A program made the position numbers and the translations under genes. The notes under the pieces are model-generated. The model saw only the letters and a program-made list of their open reading frames with translations, made no database searches and was not told where the DNA came from. Shown one piece after another: positions 42,011-45,029 of a stretch of DNA of 45,029 nt. Positions within the stretch are counted from its first letter, which is position 1. Every line of letters starts with the position of its first letter. Origin of the DNA: SIG589 sp964566175 (GTDB lineage Bacteria; Bacillota; Clostridia; Oscillospirales; Acutalibacteraceae); the NCBI GenBank assembly GCA_964566175.1, contig CAZMHU010000013.1:1-45029 (forward strand). Reading direction: 5' to 3'.

Positions 42011-42435
42011 GCAAAAGCACCCCCGCTTAAAGTGATTTTTCTTTCGTTTTCGCCGAGTTTTTCAATATTAACAAAAACGGTGTCTTCGGGCAGGGCGGCA
42101 AAAATATTTTCGCTCCACTCAATAACCGTTATTCCGTCGGCACGGTCAAGATATTCAAAATATCCCGTCGTTTCCAAGTCTTCCCACCCCAAAATGCGGT
42201 ACATATCAAAATGATAAATAGGAATAAGCCCGCCCTCGTAAATATTGACTATGGCAAATGTGGGCGAGGAAACTTCACCCGAAAAGCCGAGCCCCTCGCA
42301 CAGTCCGGTCGTGAAACAGGTTTTCCCCGCTCCCAAATCACCGCAAAAGGCAACAACCGTACCGGCAGAGAGTTTTTTAGCCAAAGATGCGGCGAAGGCA
42401 CGTGTGTCAGGCGCACTTTTTGAAATGTATTCCAT
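42007..42435 (-). CDS. tsaE: tRNA t6A biosynthesis ATPase TsaE
   Basis: TsaE is the ATPase that resets the TsaB-TsaD complex during t6A formation. The 142-residue protein has Walker A GDLGAGKTCF (about 32-41), VSSPTFAIVNIYEG, HFDMYRI, and VIEWSENI with the conserved Trp. The start is ATG at 42435 because GGAGG lies eight bases upstream; a longer open frame to 42480 would put the start inside the promoter area. It is the first gene of a six-gene minus-strand run and is divergent from the SEDS gene. Confidence 0.95.
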   Translation of the reverse strand: MEYISKSAPDTRAFAASLAKKLSAGTVVAFCGDLGAGKTCFTTGLCEGLGFSGEVSSPTFAIVNIYEGGLIPIYHFDMYRILGWEDLETTGYFEYLDRADGITVIEWSENIFAALPEDTVFVNIEKLGENERKITLSGGAFA

Positions 42436-42506
42436 ACTCTCAGCCTCCGTCGTTTTTACGCATTTTATACAGTATAACACAAAATTTCGGAATAATAAAG
42501 TATTAC

Positions 42507-42535
42507 TTGAAGTTATTTTTATTTTCTTGTATAAT
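42507..42535 (+). promoter_or_regulatory. Sigma-A promoter of the SEDS gene
   Basis: TTGAAG (42507-42512), 17 bases, TATAAT (42530-42535), about 37 bases before the GTG start. Confidence 0.75.
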
Positions 42536-42571
42536 AATCACACGGATATATAAAGAAAGGACTGTATCGCA

Positions 42572-43705
42572 GTGGGACGGATAATATCCAAAATCGCCGA
42601 TTATCTCCGTGAGTGCGATAAACTGTTGCTTTTGCTGTGCATAGCGGCATCAAGTTACGGTTGTATCGCCGTGCTTTCGGCTACGCACTATACCGGCAGT
42701 CTTCGCCAGTTTTTAATGCAGGTTTTCGCAATGGCTTTCGGCGTTGTGCTTGTTATTGTAATTTCCGGTTTCGATTATCGGCGTTTTTCGCGTTGGTGGC
42801 CGGCAATGGCGGTGTTTACGGTCGGACTCGTCGTGTTGACCTTTTTTATAGGTTACGCCCCCGGTGAGACCGACGATAAGGCTTGGCTCAGAATAGCGGG
42901 ATTTTCTTTCCAACCGTCGGAACTTTTGAAGATTACTTTTTGTATAACCTTCGGTCTGCACTTGTCGCGTGTGCAAAAGGAGATAAACCGTTTTAAAAAT
43001 GTTATACTTCTTTGTATGCATGGTATGATTCCCGTTGGACTTATTCATCTTCAGGGTGATGACGGAACTGCGCTGGTGTTCTTTATAATGTTCCTCGGTA
43101 TGATGTTTGCGGCAGGGCTCAAACTTCACTATTGGATAGCCGCGCTTGCGGCTGTCGTAGTTGCTGTTCCGCTTACCTATTTTCTTGTTATGAATGATGA
43201 CCAACGCAGTAGAATTGCTTCTATGTTCGATATCGAGGGTGACTTGCTCGGTGCGGGTTGGCAACAGTGGCGCGGACGTATTGCGCTTGCAAACGGCGGT
43301 CTATTCGGGCAGGGACTTTTCAACGGTTCGCTCACACAGGTTAAAAACGGCATACCCGAGGGATATAACGATTTTATTTTCACCTGTATAGGTGAGGAAC
43401 TCGGAATTCTCGGTTGTATTGCCGTTGTGTTGCTGCTTTTTGCTATCTGCCTGCGGATTTTGCACGTGGGAAAATCCACAAACGATAAACTCGGATTTTA
43501 TATATGTGTAGGCGTGTTTTCAATGCTTGCCGCACAGATTGTGATAAATCTCGGAATGTGTTTGTCGGTACTTCCGGTAATCGGTGTAACGCTTCCGTTT
43601 TTCAGTGCGGGCGGAACTTCGTTGCTTTGTCTTTATATCGGTATAGGCGTTGTAATGAGTGTTCATATGCACCGCTCTTCTTTGACATTGCATTTACACG
43701 ATTAG
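42572..43705 (+). CDS. SEDS peptidoglycan polymerase (RodA/FtsW/SpoVE family)
   Basis: SEDS proteins polymerise lipid II into glycan strands together with a class B penicillin-binding protein. The 377-residue protein has about ten membrane helices. Family motifs are SFQPSELLKI (about 110-119), GDDGTALVFF (about 165-174), IPEGYNDFIFTCIGEELG (about 260-277) and LPVIGVTLPFFSAGGTSLL near the C-terminus. The GTG at 42572 follows AAAGAAAGG by 11 bases. No division (ftsZ, mur) or elongation (mreB) genes adjoin, so RodA, FtsW and SpoVE cannot be separated from context; the GYND/IGEELG form leans to RodA. Confidence 0.9.
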   Translation: MGRIISKIADYLRECDKLLLLLCIAASSYGCIAVLSATHYTGSLRQFLMQVFAMAFGVVLVIVISGFDYRRFSRWWPAMAVFTVGLVVLTFFIGYAPGETDDKAWLRIAGFSFQPSELLKITFCITFGLHLSRVQKEINRFKNVILLCMHGMIPVGLIHLQGDDGTALVFFIMFLGMMFAAGLKLHYWIAALAAVVVAVPLTYFLVMNDDQRSRIASMFDIEGDLLGAGWQQWRGRIALANGGLFGQGLFNGSLTQVKNGIPEGYNDFIFTCIGEELGILGCIAVVLLLFAICLRILHVGKSTNDKLGFYICVGVFSMLAAQIVINLGMCLSVLPVIGVTLPFFSAGGTSLLCLYIGIGVVMSVHMHRSSLTLHLHD

Positions 43706-43739
43706 TTGTTTTGAATATATTTCCGATAGGAGGATTTTT

Positions 43740-44102
43740 ATGCACTTGCAAGAATCGGGCGAGATGTATCTTGAAACCATATATGTTTTGACCCAAAAAA
43801 GCAATACCGTGCGTTCAATAGATGTCTGTCGGCACATGGGTTTTTCCAAACCCAGTGTCAGCCGTGCCGTGGGACTTTTGAAAAACGGTGGATATATTGC
43901 GGTTGATGATGACGGATATCTCACCCTCACAGAAGAGGGACGTGAGATTGCGGTGAAAATTTTCGAACGTCATACAATTCTCACCCGCGCACTGACGGGT
44001 ATCGGCGTCGATGAAAAAACAGCCGCAGAGGACGCCTGCCGTATTGAGCACGTGATAAGCGAAGAAACCTTTAACGCACTTAAAAAACATATGGAAAGAT
44101 AA
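43740..44102 (+). CDS. DtxR-family metal-dependent regulator, iron-type site, no SH3 domain
   Basis: A 120-residue regulator with a winged helix (about 1-65; VCRHMGFSKPSVSRAVGLL is the recognition unit) and the metal-binding dimerisation domain (about 66-120). Residues lining up with the DtxR primary site are M9, C100, E103 and H104 (EMYLETIY; DACRIEHV). Met and Cys at these places mark the iron-type (DtxR/IdeR) site rather than MntR, which has Asp there. Of the ancillary site only H78 is kept; the Glu and second His are replaced by T82 and A96. The C-terminal SH3/FeoA-like domain is missing. The ATG follows AGGAGGATTTTT, 34 bases after the SEDS gene. Its likely targets include the palindromes at 44720-44807. 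Confidence 0.87.
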   Translation: MHLQESGEMYLETIYVLTQKSNTVRSIDVCRHMGFSKPSVSRAVGLLKNGGYIAVDDDGYLTLTEEGREIAVKIFERHTILTRALTGIGVDEKTAAEDACRIEHVISEETFNALKKHMER

Positions 44103-44104
44103 AA

Positions 44105-44145
44105 ACAGAAAACCCGTACGGCATGACGCCGCACGGGTTTTCTGT
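44105..44145. terminator. Terminator after the DtxR-family gene
   Basis: An 18-base stem (ACAGAAAACCCGTACGGC / GCCGCACGGGTTTTCTGT, one mismatch) with a five-base loop, between two converging genes. T residues lie in the lower part of the 3' arm. Confidence 0.85.
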
Positions 44146-44178
44146 TGTATGTATGGTAAAGGAGTATTGCAAACTGTT

Positions 44179-44701
44179 TTATATCGCGTCGGCAAGTTTT
44201 TTTCGGTAAACATCGGTACATTTTTTATATTTTGCAAAGGTCTTAACGGCAGAGTCAACATCACCGTATACCTTCCAACAGCCGATATATTTACAACTGC
44301 CCGCTCTGTTTTCGATAAAACCGAGAACGTCTTCGGGTGGATATCCCAAAAACAGACCGATTTCGTGCGGAAAGTCGTTTTGTTCGTTCAAACGTCTGGC
44401 AAGTCGCGCAACGCAATAATCGGTATTTTCTGTGGAATAGCCGCAGTCGCTCGGAATGCGGACGGCGGTTTCGTCATTAAGGTCAAAGCAGATCCTAGAC
44501 GGACGAAAAAATATATAAGCGCATTTGTGCCGTTGTAGCGAAGCGGCAACACGCGTATTCCTCGTCGGATAGGGTGTGATTCCGAAGACGTACTGCTTTA
44601 CACATTTCTTCGCGGGTTTTATAGGCGCAGTTAAAAAGACTGCCGGTTTTCATTCCCGCAAGCGTGGGCGAGCAATGTTTTACTATCTGTTCTTCCGACA
44701 T
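44179..44701 (-). pseudogene. DUF3793-family gene broken by two frameshifts
   Basis: The start (MSEEQIVKHCSPTLAGMKTG, ATG at 44701 behind GGAAAGG) and the end (FPHEIGLFLGYPPEDVLGFI, then CKYIGCWKVYGD) are both DUF3793, a family of about 180-200 residues of unknown function. They lie in different frames. The middle, RGIRVLPLRYNGTNALIYFF (about 44506-44565), is in the third frame and also fits the family. Restoring one base near 44560-44565 and one T in the T6 run near 44506-44511 would give a continuous protein of about 174 residues. The frame as read stops at TAG (44495). Either the gene is dead or the read has homopolymer errors. Promoter and operators are intact. Confidence 0.8.
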
Positions 44702-44719
44702 AAAAACCTTTCCACAAAA

Positions 44720-44743
44720 GAAAGTTAGCAACTGCTAACTTTC
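44720..44743 (-). promoter_or_regulatory. Palindromic iron-box-like operator 2
   Basis: GAAAGTTAGC, four bases, GCTAACTTTC: perfect 10-base arms between the hairpin and the ribosome site of the DUF3793 gene. The TTAGC-N4-GCTAA core resembles DtxR-family boxes. As RNA it can also fold and is followed by TTTTG. Confidence 0.65.
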
Positions 44744-44754
44744 GGAGCAAATAA

Positions 44755-44782
44755 TGCGACCTTCCAAAAGCGAAAGGTCGCA
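44755..44782 (-). promoter_or_regulatory. Hairpin between the two operators
   Basis: TGCGACCTT and AAGGTCGCA form a perfect 9-bp stem with a 10-base loop in the leader RNA. There is no T tract directly after it, so it is not an obvious terminator. Confidence 0.6.
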
Positions 44783-44785
44783 AAT

Positions 44786-44807
44786 AAAGTTAGCGACTGC
44801 TAACCTT
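44786..44807 (-). promoter_or_regulatory. Palindromic iron-box-like operator 1 at the transcription start
   Basis: AAAGTTAGC, four bases, GCTAACCTT: nine-base arms with one mismatch. It begins about six bases after the -10 box, covering the predicted RNA start, where a bound dimer would block RNA polymerase. Confidence 0.7.
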
Positions 44808-44813
44808 GCTGTG

Positions 44814-44842
44814 ATTATAACAGTATATCCGCCGTTTGTCAA
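44814..44842 (-). promoter_or_regulatory. Consensus sigma-A promoter of the DUF3793 gene
   Basis: Reading on -, TTGACA (44837-44842), 17 bases, TATAAT (44814-44819), a perfect match, directly followed by operator 1. Confidence 0.85.
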
Positions 44843-44864
44843 GGGGAATATGATAATTTTTGCG

Positions 44865-44885
44865 CCCGCAAAGCGGGATTTTTTT
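44865..44885 (+). terminator. Small hairpin with T tract, orphan
   Basis: CCCGC-AAA-GCGGG followed by ATTTTTTT on +. No plus-strand gene precedes it closely, so its role is unclear. Confidence 0.4.
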
Positions 44886-44907
44886 GGTGTTATTTGATTA
44901 ACCGTAC

Positions 44908-44946
44908 AACAAACCCTCTGCCGTAATCACTGACAGAGGGTTTGTT
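44908..44946 (-). terminator. Terminator of the gene entering from the right edge
   Basis: AACAAACCCTCTG / CAGAGGGTTTGTT, a perfect 13-bp stem with a 13-base loop, about 35 bases past the stop codon at 44981. Confidence 0.85.
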
Positions 44947-44980
44947 TTGCCCATTATGTTTTTAAAATCAAATTAAGAGA

Positions 44981-45029
44981 CTAATCTTCGTCTACATTGT
45001 AATCGGGGACATCAACAAAAACAGATTCG
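44981..45029 (-). CDS. C-terminal end of an unidentified protein (cut by window)
   Basis: The last 15 codons before a TAG at 44981-44983 read ESVFVDVPDYNVDED, an acidic tail. A strong terminator follows, which supports a real gene end. Too little is visible to name the product. Confidence 0.5.
   Translation of the reverse strand, partial: ESVFVDVPDYNVDED

Noticed and set aside
43740..44102. Annotation as MntR
   Set aside because: MntR has Asp at the position of M9 and Glu at that of C100; the Met/Cys pair fits the iron-type DtxR site better.

Overview
The window looks like a chromosomal stretch of an endospore-forming, Gram-positive gut-type Clostridium relative (Oscillospirales/Ruminococcaceae is my best guess). 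Support comes from the spore genes gpr and spoIIP, strong AAGGAGG-type ribosome sites, consensus sigma-A promoters with 17-bp spacers, a T-box leader, choline-binding-type wall repeats and conserved Firmicute gene neighbourhoods (greA-lysS, rpsT divergent from gpr-spoIIP, tsaE-tsaB). No rRNA, tRNA or CRISPR array was seen. Coordinates and motifs were read by eye; no database search was run.

Layout. 1-4.6 kb: lysS (cut by the window edge), greA, rpsT, then gpr and spoIIP on the other strand. 4.7-8.6 kb: a giant secreted, wall-anchored metallophosphoesterase. 8.9-11.3 kb: two HAD phosphatases around a very short LacI-type regulator. 11.4-12.9 kb: an LTA-synthase-family membrane enzyme. 13.0-17.4 kb: a compact six-gene phage tail-fibre and lysis cassette with no capsid, terminase, portal or integrase genes. 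17.5-21.8 kb: acyl-ACP thioesterase, rubrerythrin, and a cation P-type ATPase behind a yybP-ykoY (Mn2+) riboswitch. 21.9-28.5 kb: a methionine block, with metY-metA on + converging on metF, a MetH activation-domain gene, metH and an Rrf2 regulator on -. Together these carry homoserine through O-acetylhomoserine and homocysteine to methionine. 28.6-36.5 kb: pheS-pheT behind a Phe T-box, and gltX-glnS-nif3. 36.5-38.5 kb: nrdR, a DUF1287 protein and a LOG-family protein. 38.6-42.4 kb: the operon tsaE-tsaB-rpiB-upp-ACT-DUF711. 42.5-45 kb: a SEDS (RodA/FtsW) gene, an iron-type DtxR regulator, a frameshifted DUF3793 gene whose promoter carries two palindromic iron-box-like operators, and the C-terminal codons of one more gene.

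The points most worth following up are: (1) the isolated tail-fibre/lysin/holin cassette with an intact promoter and reading frames; (2) the DtxR regulator next to a promoter with two operators and a hairpin, driving a DUF3793 gene that has lost two single bases; (3) the half-length LacI regulator with a palindrome midway between two divergent promoters; (4) a hairpin whose 3' arm is both the terminator arm and the ribosome site of rubrerythrin.
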